Assembly (NCBI GenBank): GCA_045538555.1
Contig: JAZSRP010000004.1
Span: forward strand, 62,001 to 126,000
DNA from: Coliplasma sp045538555
Lineage (GTDB): Bacteria; Bacillota; Clostridia; Oscillospirales; CAG-382
DNA: 64,000 bases
Direction: 5' to 3'
Shown: in pieces, positions 7,324 to 14,543 of the stretch
How positions within the stretch are numbered: the first letter of the stretch is position 1
Layout: every line of letters starts with the position of its first letter
Notes under the pieces: generated by a model
What the model saw: only the letters and a program-made list of their open reading frames with translations
What the model was told of the DNA's origin: nothing
Databases searched by the model: none
Made by a program: the position numbers and the translations under genes

Positions 7324-7695
7324 ATGTTTGTGATTGACAACAATAGCAAGATGCCTGTTTTTGAACAAATAAAAACACAGATGCTTGCGTTGATATCCGC
7401 AAAAGTGCTGAAAGCGGGGGACAAGCTTCCGTCCATCCGTTCCGTTGCCGCATCCACTCATCTCAATATCAATACCATCAAAAAGGTGTTTGGGGAGCTG
7501 GAGCGTGACGGGGTGATCGTCACCGTGGTGGGAAGCGGCAGTTATGTTGCGGATACGGCACTTCGAAACCCAAATATTCTCAAAAAAGCGGAAAACGAGC
7601 TGACCGAAGCGCTGCGGACAGCCAGATCCGCCGGAATGACAAAAGATGAGGTTTTTGAAGCGGTAACAAAAATTTTTGAGGAGGAAATAAAGTGA
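7324..7695 (+). CDS. GntR-family (YtrA subfamily) transcriptional regulator
   Basis: 123 residues, the short YtrA form. N-terminal winged helix (about 10-75) with PVFEQIKTQ, LKAGDKLPSIRSVA and NINTIKKVFGELERDGVI; short helical C-terminus for dimerisation instead of a large effector domain. ATG follows GAGG. YtrA-type repressors control adjacent ABC exporters, often answering cell-envelope antibiotics. The palindrome at 7275-7299 is its probable operator. Its stop overlaps the GTG of the ATPase gene, so the two are translationally coupled. Confidence 0.93.
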   Translation: MFVIDNNSKMPVFEQIKTQMLALISAKVLKAGDKLPSIRSVAASTHLNINTIKKVFGELERDGVIVTVVGSGSYVADTALRNPNILKKAENELTEALRTARSAGMTKDEVFEAVTKIFEEEIK

Positions 7696-8609
7696 TATAT
7701 GCGGAAAATATCTGCAAGAGCTTTGACGGTCAACAGGTTTTGATAGATGTTTCCTTTTCTGTCAATGATTGCTCCATATACGGACTTGTGGGGTACAACG
7801 GGGCGGGCAAGACCACTCTGCTCAATATTATTTCCGGGCTTTACAAAGCAAACAGCGGCAGGGTTTTTTTGGACTGTAAAGGAAAAAAACAACAGCCGTT
7901 TGACAACCCGGACATAAAGCGAGATTTGTTTTACGTCACTGATGAGCCGTATTATTTTTCTCATGCAAGCATGATGTCCATGAGAGATTATTACAGCGGT
8001 TTTTATCCCCGCTGGAGTGACAAAGGGTTCAAAAGGCTGGCAGAAGTTTTTGGGCTGGACGTGAACAAGCGGATATCGGATTTTTCAAAAGGCATGAAGC
8101 GTCAGGCTGCAATGGCGATGGCATTGGCATCCAGACCTGCCTATCTGTTTTTAGATGAGAGCTTTGATGGACTGGATCCCAATATACGGACTGTTGTATG
8201 CAATCTGCTCACGGAGTTTATTGCAGAGACCGAGGGAAGTGTCATTGCCGCATCTCACAATCTGTATGAGCTTGAGCACATATGCGACACAGTGGGAATT
8301 TTAAACGGAAACACCATGATCTACTCTGACGATATCGATACTATCCGTCAAAAGGCACGCAAATTTCGTGTTGCGGTCAATGGCAAGATTGATGAAGAAA
8401 TATTAAAGCATATAACTGCAAAATTTTTCAAAAAAGAAGGCAACATATGCACTTTTCAAAGCAGTGATAATGACGAAAAGGTGAAACAAGCTTTTTCACA
8501 TTACGGCGAAATATTGATTTTTGAAAGTGTGGGAATGGGCCTCAACGAGATTTTTGTATACGAAACGGAGGAAAAAGAGAATGAGATCCAAGGCATATTC
8601 ACAAAATAA
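7692..8609 (+). CDS. ABC transporter ATP-binding protein (YtrB-like)
   Basis: 305 residues. Walker A GYNGAGKTT, signature loop DFSKGMKRQ, Walker B YLFLDESFDGLD, H-loop ASHN. The N-terminal ~215 residues are the nucleotide-binding domain; the rest is a C-terminal extension typical of exporter ATPases. GTG start at 7692 after GAGGAAATAA, overlapping the regulator's TGA. It overlaps the permease gene by 29 bases. Together with the regulator and permease it forms a three-gene operon resembling the B. subtilis ytr group. Confidence 0.93.
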   Translation: MIYAENICKSFDGQQVLIDVSFSVNDCSIYGLVGYNGAGKTTLLNIISGLYKANSGRVFLDCKGKKQQPFDNPDIKRDLFYVTDEPYYFSHASMMSMRDYYSGFYPRWSDKGFKRLAEVFGLDVNKRISDFSKGMKRQAAMAMALASRPAYLFLDESFDGLDPNIRTVVCNLLTEFIAETEGSVIAASHNLYELEHICDTVGILNGNTMIYSDDIDTIRQKARKFRVAVNGKIDEEILKHITAKFFKKEGNICTFQSSDNDEKVKQAFSHYGEILIFESVGMGLNEIFVYETEEKENEIQGIFTK

Positions 8610-10782
8610 TCCGTTGCGGCATCTTGTTTTTCATACCGCAAAAAGGTATTTTTGGCTTCCGATTGCGGTATTTGGCATCTCCTTAATTGCATTTGCGGGA
8701 AGCGAGATTTTGAGCAGCGGCACACGGCTTGGATATATACAGAGACTCTCAAACATCAATTATTATTTCAAAAACGAGCATCTCTGGAGATATTTTCCGT
8801 TTTTATTGCTGTTGATCTCCGTTTTTTGCGGAAAAACCATGTTTTCTTTTTTGTTCAGCAAAAAAGAATCCGCAATGTATCTTTTGACAGGTGTATCGAG
8901 ACGGGCATTGTTTTGCGTGAGGTATACTTTTGGCCTTGTCTTTGCGCTTGTACCGTCTCTGATATCATTTTTTGTTTTGCTTCTGATGGGGTATTCCAAC
9001 GTGGGACAGCCGCTGTCGTTTTCAAAAAACACATGGCTGATACTTGCATCGCTTGCTTTGCTGATACTGTGTTTTTATACGGTGAGTGTTGTTGCCTCAG
9101 TTGTTTGCGGCAGAAAACTTGAGTTTTTTGCAGTGTGCTTGGTGTTTTTCTTTGGACCTTTAGGCGTGCTGTTGTTTGGGGCAGCGGTGCTGAGCCGTTT
9201 TCTTCACGGATTTGAATACAGCATCGTGTCTGACAAGATGCATTCTGCGGGGATTTTGGATGTTTTGAATGATTATTCCGCGCTTTGCCCCGTGATTGGG
9301 TACGCAAACGCTTTTTCCGAGTATGCATCGAGCGGGTTTTCAAATTCCGAACTGCCGCTCCTTGATCAAAGCTATCTGATATCCGGTCTTGCGTGGATGG
9401 CGGCTGTATCGCTGGTTCTTGTTGCGGCAGCCGGGTTTTTGTTCAAAAACAGAAAGGCGGAATTTTGCGGAAAGAGCAATAAATTTCCTGCTGTCACCGC
9501 CTTTTGCGGATGTGTGATTGCGTTGGGCATAACGGCAGTCATTCTTTCGTGGACAGCCAAGCTTTTTGTTCTCTACGCAGTAGTTTCTGTCACTCTGATA
9601 TTCCTGTTGGTCTATTTTATATTTGACGGAAGTATCAGACGTATGGCAAAAGGGCTCAAAACGGCACTGCCTCTGGTTGCGACAGTACTGATTTTTGTGT
9701 TTTTTGTGAAAGCGGACCTGTTTGGGTATTCCTCACGGGTACCCGATGTTGACGAAATTCTGTCGGTCACCGTGCAGTACAAAGGTGATTACCGCGGAAG
9801 CGGATCCATGTCACAGTCTATGGCGCACGGCTTTTATTCAACACATGTTGATGAAGAGCATTGGCCTGCCCTTACGTCAAGAGAGGATATTCAAAATGCG
9901 ATTGATATACACAAGCTCATAATAGAGGACGGATCACTGATAAAGGATGACGGTTATCGCTCAAATTACGGCGATACTGCGGTGAATGTATATTACACGC
10001 TGACGTATAAGCTTTGTGACGGCAGCGAACTTTCCCGAAGCTATCCTGTGATGAAGCTCAGTACGCTGTATGCTACCCTTTCCGTAGACCGGACGGAAGC
10101 ATTTTCTCAAATGAGATATGACAGAATGAAAAATCTGTTTTACCATCATCATTACGAAGATGAGGAAAAACGAAAAGAATTTGTTTCGATCTTTGATTTT
10201 TATTGTACCGATAACATGGGGGCAGAAAAGACGTTTTTGATTTTGACCGATGAAGAAAAAGCACAACTCACCCTTGCTATTGCGGCTGACAAGAAAAATG
10301 CAACCACTGATATGAGATATCATCCGCAGGAGGAGTGTCTGGGGATACTGTGGCCTGTGGAAAACCGGAACAACAGCTTTGGTACCGATGAGAACATATT
10401 TAATATCACCAACAACCGAATTTATATTTATTCCACGGATACCAATACGCTTTCTTGGTTGGAAACCAAAGGGCTGAGAGATGTGTTTGAATCCAAGTAC
10501 ACCGTAACGTCTGTTACGGTTTATACGGCAGATCATTACAAAAACGCTTATTGGAAAAATCGTGCCATTGACAGATATTTTGAGTCGATACAGTTGGATC
10601 AGGCGTTTTTAAACGGCGCATATTCATCCCAAGAGACTGTCACAGATCCCGCAAGAATTGATGAGATATTGCAAAAAGCAAGATCTTCATACTTTACGGA
10701 CACGGGAAACAGGTATGCGCTCATCACTTTGAAAAAAGAAAACGGGATAGAGATGACCGTGACAAAATTTTTGGCAGACTAA
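8581..10782 (+). CDS. ABC-2-type permease with large extracytoplasmic C-terminal domain (DUF6449-like)
   Basis: 733 residues from ATG 8581, which follows GGAGG; the open frame begins 60 bases earlier without a ribosome site. The N-terminal ~375 residues contain about eight to ten hydrophobic segments with FSKKESAMYLLTGVSRR, as in ABC-2 permeases. The last hydrophobic segment is near residue 380; the C-terminal ~350 residues are hydrophilic, rich in Tyr/Asp/Glu, and resemble the domain annotated DUF6449 in such permeases. Expected to pair with the ATPase as a homodimeric exporter. Cargo unknown; cell-envelope stress is a common inducer of this family. Confidence 0.85.
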   Translation: MRSKAYSQNNPLRHLVFHTAKRYFWLPIAVFGISLIAFAGSEILSSGTRLGYIQRLSNINYYFKNEHLWRYFPFLLLLISVFCGKTMFSFLFSKKESAMYLLTGVSRRALFCVRYTFGLVFALVPSLISFFVLLLMGYSNVGQPLSFSKNTWLILASLALLILCFYTVSVVASVVCGRKLEFFAVCLVFFFGPLGVLLFGAAVLSRFLHGFEYSIVSDKMHSAGILDVLNDYSALCPVIGYANAFSEYASSGFSNSELPLLDQSYLISGLAWMAAVSLVLVAAAGFLFKNRKAEFCGKSNKFPAVTAFCGCVIALGITAVILSWTAKLFVLYAVVSVTLIFLLVYFIFDGSIRRMAKGLKTALPLVATVLIFVFFVKADLFGYSSRVPDVDEILSVTVQYKGDYRGSGSMSQSMAHGFYSTHVDEEHWPALTSREDIQNAIDIHKLIIEDGSLIKDDGYRSNYGDTAVNVYYTLTYKLCDGSELSRSYPVMKLSTLYATLSVDRTEAFSQMRYDRMKNLFYHHHYEDEEKRKEFVSIFDFYCTDNMGAEKTFLILTDEEKAQLTLAIAADKKNATTDMRYHPQEECLGILWPVENRNNSFGTDENIFNITNNRIYIYSTDTNTLSWLETKGLRDVFESKYTVTSVTVYTADHYKNAYWKNRAIDRYFESIQLDQAFLNGAYSSQETVTDPARIDEILQKARSSYFTDTGNRYALITLKKENGIEMTVTKFLAD

Positions 10783-10810
10783 ATATCTTGCAGCAACAAA
10801 TACCAAAGCA

Positions 10811-10839
10811 AAAAACCGCAGGAAACACCTGCGGTTTTT
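10811..10839 (+). terminator. Terminator of the GntR-ABC operon
   Basis: AAAAACCGCAGG / CCTGCGGTTTTT around AAACA, 29 bases after the permease stop; symmetrical, so it can work on both strands. Confidence 0.9.
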
Positions 10840-10860
10840 ATCTTCTGCCCCTCCAAATAT

Positions 10861-10896
10861 AAAAACAAAAGACACCAAAAAGGTGTCTTTGTTTTT
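10861..10896 (-). terminator. Terminator of the convergent orphan gene
   Basis: Stem AAAGACACC/GGTGTCTTT flanked by A- and T-rich arms; lies 80 bases past the stop of the minus-strand gene at 10977. Confidence 0.75.
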
Positions 10897-10976
10897 ATGC
10901 GAAAGAGCGACCAAACGGCGTATAAGTAGGGGTAAAAACGGCCAAAAGCAGTGTAACAAATTGCAGCATATTTTCA

Positions 10977-11459
10977 CTATAATTTCTTAATTAGGATATG
11001 TCTATTATCTTCACAAACAAAGGTAGCATCAAAATTATGTTGATTATTCCATCCTCTGATTTTAAATGTGTCAACGATCGATAAAAGTCTTGTTAAACCA
11101 TAATACCCTGTAAATTGTTCTAATTTTTCATAAGACAAATCGAGTAATTCTTTTGAATCGATCTCCGAACCAAAACAGTTCTGCCCGTTTTTAAAAAATT
11201 CTATTGCAAATTTGTTGCCTGCAATTATTTGGTTGATCCATTCAATAACATCTTCTTGATCCATTAAATGGCAATGCTGAAAAGAGAAACAAACGCAGAA
11301 AGGCGTAAAATCATCGTCATCGTAATAATAGACGGTTACATTTTCTTCGTAAAAAGGATTGACGAGGATGGCTTGAGTGAAATCCCCCGAAAATTGTATA
11401 TCATATTCTGAAAATGCACTTTTAAGGAATATGAGTTTATTGTCTGTCAGCCAAATCAC
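10977..11459 (-). CDS. AT-rich hypothetical protein next to tRNA-Leu
   Basis: Up to 160 residues; I recognise no family. Acidic and aromatic, with YYYDDDD near residue 50, a short helix-rich middle and a basic end HILIKKL; no signal peptide or membrane segment. It is clearly more AT-rich than its neighbours, suggesting acquisition. The GTG at 11459 directly abuts AAAGAGG, too close for normal initiation, so the true start may be slightly downstream. Its promoter is formed with the end of the hairpin array behind tRNA-Leu. Position beside a tRNA and array fits an accessory gene. An immunity-type function is possible, but nothing in the sequence proves it. Confidence 0.6.
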   Translation of the reverse strand: MIWLTDNKLIFLKSAFSEYDIQFSGDFTQAILVNPFYEENVTVYYYDDDDFTPFCVCFSFQHCHLMDQEDVIEWINQIIAGNKFAIEFFKNGQNCFGSEIDSKELLDLSYEKLEQFTGYYGLTRLLSIVDTFKIRGWNNQHNFDATFVCEDNRHILIKKL

Positions 11460-11471
11460 CTCTTTGAATAC

Positions 11472-11500
11472 ATTGTATCACAGATTTCAATGATTTTCAA
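11472..11500 (-). promoter_or_regulatory. Promoter using the end of hairpin array copy 2
   Basis: On the minus strand: TTGAAA (11495-11500), 17 bases, TACAAT (11472-11477), twelve bases before the GTG. The -35 is the last hexamer of the array, as at 6299-6304. Confidence 0.7.
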
Positions 11501-11663
11501 TGAAATCGCGCAAAGCGCGATGAAATCCTCACTTCGTTCGGATGAAATCTGCTAACGCAGATGAAATCAAATCCACCCACCCGCCGTCGAGGCGGATTTC
11601 ATCCCCGCAGGGGATTTCATCATCGGAGATGATTTCACCCATCCGAAAGGGTGGATTTAGTTG
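11495..11663 (-). repeat. tRNA-tail hairpin array, copy 2 (type A)
   Basis: Same strand as tRNA-Leu and right after its terminator. It starts CAACTAAATCC and has the AAATCCACCC/GGGTGGATTT outer stem, hairpins joined by GATGAAATC, then a right half joined by GATTTCATC with units ATCTGC/GCAGAT and ATCGCG/CGCGAT, ending CATTGAAA. Its right half matches copy 3 rather than copies 1 and 4. Confidence 0.85.
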
Positions 11664-11706
11664 AAAAGAAACACCATTTGTCCGGTAGACAAATGGTGTT
11701 TCTTTT
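11664..11706 (-). terminator. Terminator of tRNA-Leu
   Basis: AAACACCATTTGTC / GACAAATGGTGTTT around TACCG, with A- and T-runs outside. It ends where the hairpin array begins. Confidence 0.9.
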
Positions 11707-11707
11707 A

Positions 11708-11790
11708 TGGTGCGGCTGATGGGACTTGAACCCATACGGTTGCCCACACGCCCCTCAAACGTGCGCGTCTGCCTGTTCCGCCACAGCCGC
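11708..11790 (-). tRNA. tRNA-Leu (anticodon GAG)
   Basis: 83 bases with encoded CCA. Acceptor GCGGCTG/CAGCCGC, long variable arm of a class II tRNA, anticodon stem CACGT/GCGTG around loop TTGAGGG (anticodon GAG), T-loop TTCAAGT. Confidence 0.95.
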
Positions 11791-11847
11791 ATATTCCATC
11801 CATTGCGCCTGCATGATGCGAGGGGTCTGCCAAAAGGCGCAACATTT

Positions 11848-11875
11848 ATTATACACAGATAATTTGGTTTGTCAA
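11848..11875 (-). promoter_or_regulatory. Promoter of tRNA-Leu
   Basis: Minus strand TTGACA (11870-11875), 16 bases, TATAAT (11848-11853), upstream of the tRNA 5' end at 11790. Confidence 0.75.
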
Positions 11876-11906
11876 CCCTTTTTTGCAAAAAAACAAAACA
11901 AGTTTG

Positions 11907-12122
11907 TCAGATGTCAAATATCACCGTTTCACCCTCCTCGGGCAGCACGGCGGGGATGGGATCCAGCTTCAGCAGATCAAGCTTGAATTTTTTGCAGGTA
12001 TCCTCTGCGTTTACCGCTCCGTTAAAAAAACAAATACACATATCAGACATCTTGATATTAACGCCGTGCTCACAGCAGGCGCAGATGCTCCGTTCCTCCG
12101 ATTGTTTTTTTGCCTTTTTCAA
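11907..12122 (-). CDS. Small cysteine-containing protein of unknown function
   Basis: 71 residues from a TTG at 12120-12122 placed seven bases after AAGGAGGG; a longer frame starting at an ATG at 12155 would place that ribosome site inside the gene. Sequence shows a basic start (KKAKKQ), then CACCEHG and CICFF pairs, a short helix (EDTCKKFKLDLLKLD) and an acidic end. The Cys pattern could bind a metal. No family recognised. It lies downstream of ylbJ on the same strand after about 60 bases, and upstream of the tRNA-Leu promoter. Confidence 0.7.
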   Translation of the reverse strand: MKKAKKQSEERSICACCEHGVNIKMSDMCICFFNGAVNAEDTCKKFKLDLLKLDPIPAVLPEEGETVIFDI

Positions 12123-12183
12123 CGGTATCCCTCCTTTTTTCTTTTCTTTTTTCAATATAACTCAAAAAAATCCTTTTGTCAAC

Positions 12184-13068
12184 TCAATTTATCATTTGCC
12201 ACAACCGGATCACCAGCGCCATCAAGGCGCCCTGAGCTGTTTTTAGGGCAATACAGGGAGCGACCGAGAGGGATTTTCCCACACAGCTTTTTATTTGTGC
12301 CGCAACGGAAATTCCTGCAAACCCCACAAAAAAACCGCACAACGGAAGCCCCGATGCTCCCATTTTTGCCGCCTCCTTGCATCCTGTGGAAAATTCAAAA
12401 ATTCCAATCACCGCAGTTTTCCACACAGAACCGCAAAAAAACCGTGCTGCAGCACTTCCCAGCACCGAAAAAAATATTACGCAGGAGCACACCGTCAGCA
12501 TGGTGATGCCTCCCTCACGCACAGAATCCGCAACGGATACCCTTTGCCCTTGAGTTAAAGATGGTGAGAAAATCGGTTTTTTTCCAAGCATTGATCTTTT
12601 CATCAATACGGATGTTGCTGCACAAATCGTCCACTGGATAGCCAACAGAAAAAATCCCGTTTTTGTGCTGCCAAAAAGCTCTGCTCCCAAAAATCCGTTT
12701 ACAAAAGAGAGCGAAGCGTTGTTTGATATTGCGATCAAAAATTCTGCGGTTTTCTTGTCCGCCGCCCTGCGGTCAAAAAGCTCTTTTGCCCACACCGCCC
12801 CTATGGGAAATCCGCACACGGTTCCCAGTACAAACAAAAAAGGGGCGATCCCGGTTTTTTTTGATATTTTTTCCATCAGTGCCGATGAAACCATTGTGCG
12901 GGACAGCACCAAAAAAACAAAAAGCGACGGAACCAGTCGATTTACCGAAAACTCCATGGCGTCCGCAGTTGAAAAAAACGCTTTTTGCGGAAATATTGCA
13001 AAGTATAGCAACACAACAAAGGGCCATAGCTCCAAAATTCTTGCGCTTCTTTTTGTGATCGTTTTCAT
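12184..13068 (-). CDS. ylbJ: YlbJ-like sporulation integral membrane protein
   Basis: 294 residues with about seven to eight membrane segments. The motifs VPSLFVFLVLS, CGFPIGAVWAKEL and ISNNASLSFVNGFLG correspond to the nucleoside-recognition (Gate) fold of YlbJ, which is needed for spore cortex formation in Bacillus. It is shorter than the ~400-residue B. subtilis protein. ATG at 13068 follows GGGGGAG. It is divergent from yqfC with only 34 bases between the start codons, so the two sporulation units must share or overlap promoters. YlbJ assignment rests on motifs, and another Gate-domain sporulation protein is the alternative. Confidence 0.8.
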   Translation of the reverse strand: MKTITKRSARILELWPFVVLLYFAIFPQKAFFSTADAMEFSVNRLVPSLFVFLVLSRTMVSSALMEKISKKTGIAPFLFVLGTVCGFPIGAVWAKELFDRRAADKKTAEFLIAISNNASLSFVNGFLGAELFGSTKTGFFLLAIQWTICAATSVLMKRSMLGKKPIFSPSLTQGQRVSVADSVREGGITMLTVCSCVIFFSVLGSAAARFFCGSVWKTAVIGIFEFSTGCKEAAKMGASGLPLCGFFVGFAGISVAAQIKSCVGKSLSVAPCIALKTAQGALMALVIRLWQMIN

Positions 13069-13102
13069 AAAATCTCCCCCGAGAGAGTATATTGAAGCGG
13101 TG

Positions 13103-13363
13103 ATGGTTTTTATGAAAAAAATGGAAAAACTGGCTCAAGCTCTGAAAAACAGCCGAGAATCACGGATTTTTGTGGAGCTGAGGGGCAGAAACGAGCTGGT
13201 TGCGGAGGGCTTTTTTCACCTTTCGGTCTATACGGACAGCGTCATTGAGGTGCAGGGCGGGGAGCTGCGGTTAAAAATATGGGGCCAAGGGCTAACCATG
13301 AAGCACCTGGGAGAATCTACCATCGGAGTTGCAGGGAGGATCGATGGGGTTGAGTATATATAG
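13103..13363 (+). CDS. yqfC: Sporulation protein YqfC
   Basis: 86 residues. After a basic helical start (MEKLAQALKNSRESR) it shows the YabP/YqfC fold: HLSVYTDSVIEVQGGELRLKIWG and the closing IAGRIDGVEYI-type strand. In Bacillus, yqfC and yqfD are mother-cell sporulation genes under sigma-E. Alternative starts in frame are GTG 13100 and ATG 13112; none has a strong ribosome site. It overlaps yqfD by 20 bases. Confidence 0.88.
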   Translation: MVFMKKMEKLAQALKNSRESRIFVELRGRNELVAEGFFHLSVYTDSVIEVQGGELRLKIWGQGLTMKHLGESTIGVAGRIDGVEYI

Positions 13364-14543
13364 GATATTTCATTGCTTGTTTGGACAGTTTGGCTTTTGC
13401 GTGGAAAAAAAGGATTTTGAACGTCTTTTGAATCTTTTGTCAAGAGAAAAAGCGGTTTTTTGGGATGCGGTGTCGGGAGAGCGGGAGTGTTTTTTTTCGG
13501 CATCGGTATTCTCTGCCGAGCAGGTAATGCGAATATCTGAAAAACACGGCATCAATGTAAAAAAAGTGTGGGGGAAAGGGATTCCCGTGTTTTTTTCCGC
13601 TTACAAAAACAGAGTGGGACTGTATCTTGGGCTTTTTATTTTTTTTGTATCGTTGTTTGTGTCACAGCTTTTTGTGTGGAGAGTGACAGTGACGGGAAAC
13701 CTGACTGTAACGGAAAGGGAAATAACAAACAAGCTGTCGGAGATGGGGATCGGCGTAGGAAGCTTTATTCCCTCCATACATGCAGGCAATGATGCCAACA
13801 CACTGTTGCTTGAGTTTGACAAACTGTCGTCTGCTGCGCTCAATCTGGAGGGGACCCATCTTTTTGTGGAGGTGTTGGAACGGACTCCGCCGCCTGAGAT
13901 CGTTGATACGTCGGGTTTTTTCAACGTGGTGTCGACCCATGACGGGGTGGTGCTTGACGTGGTAGCTGCAGAGGGCACCCCTGAGGTGCGGGTTGGTGAA
14001 ACGGTGCAAAAGGGGCAGTTGCTCATAAATTCTTTTATGGAAGGAACAAACGGAACCTTTCGGCCCACTCACGCAAGGGGAAACGTGATGGCAATGGTGG
14101 AGCAAAAATTCAGAGTGGAGATTCCTTTGATTCAGATTCAAAAAAAATATACGGGAACCACCGAGACAAAAAGCACGGTTGCTCTTCTCGGACGGGACGT
14201 GGATCTGTTTTTTGATTTGATACCGCCCTTTGAGTTTTGTGATGTGTTGGAAACGGAAGAGGAGCTGACTCTTTTTGGATTTGTGCTTGTTCCCGGAACT
14301 ATTTCCCGTGTGACCTTTTTTGAGTACGTGCCTCGGCAGGTGGTGATCTCACACACAGAGGCGGAGCGGTTAGCCATGGAAAAACTGGACGATCTGCTGG
14401 AGGAAAGCGGCGGAGAGGTCATCAGCTTGGACACGGATACCGTTTTTGACGAAAAAAACGGCGTCTGCATTCTCACTGCAAACGCCGCCTTGAAGTTGAA
14501 TATTGGTGTGGAAACACCGTTTTTTATTGAAACAGCGGATTAA
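13344..14543 (+). CDS. yqfD: Sporulation protein YqfD
   Basis: 399 residues from ATG 13344 after GGGAGGA. N-terminal domain (GLSIYRIFHCLFGQFGF, then KHGINVKKVWGKGIPVF) typical of YqfD, one membrane segment at about residue 90-110 (LGLFIFFVSLFVSQLFVW), then a long extracytoplasmic beta-rich region (VTVTGNLTVTEREI, VVSTHDGVVLDV, GETVQKGQLLINS). Needed for late sporulation in Bacillus; mechanism unknown. It forms an operon with yqfC. Its TAA overlaps the TAA of the convergent pepV in the four bases TTAA. Confidence 0.92.
   Translation: MGLSIYRIFHCLFGQFGFCVEKKDFERLLNLLSREKAVFWDAVSGERECFFSASVFSAEQVMRISEKHGINVKKVWGKGIPVFFSAYKNRVGLYLGLFIFFVSLFVSQLFVWRVTVTGNLTVTEREITNKLSEMGIGVGSFIPSIHAGNDANTLLLEFDKLSSAALNLEGTHLFVEVLERTPPPEIVDTSGFFNVVSTHDGVVLDVVAAEGTPEVRVGETVQKGQLLINSFMEGTNGTFRPTHARGNVMAMVEQKFRVEIPLIQIQKKYTGTTETKSTVALLGRDVDLFFDLIPPFEFCDVLETEEELTLFGFVLVPGTISRVTFFEYVPRQVVISHTEAERLAMEKLDDLLEESGGEVISLDTDTVFDEKNGVCILTANAALKLNIGVETPFFIETAD

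Noticed and set aside
5764..11790. Integrated element (prophage or ICE) bounded by tRNA-Ala and tRNA-Leu
   Set aside because: No integrase, no direct repeat of a tRNA 3' end at the far side, and the genes between are ordinary chromosomal types apart from the orphan at 10977.
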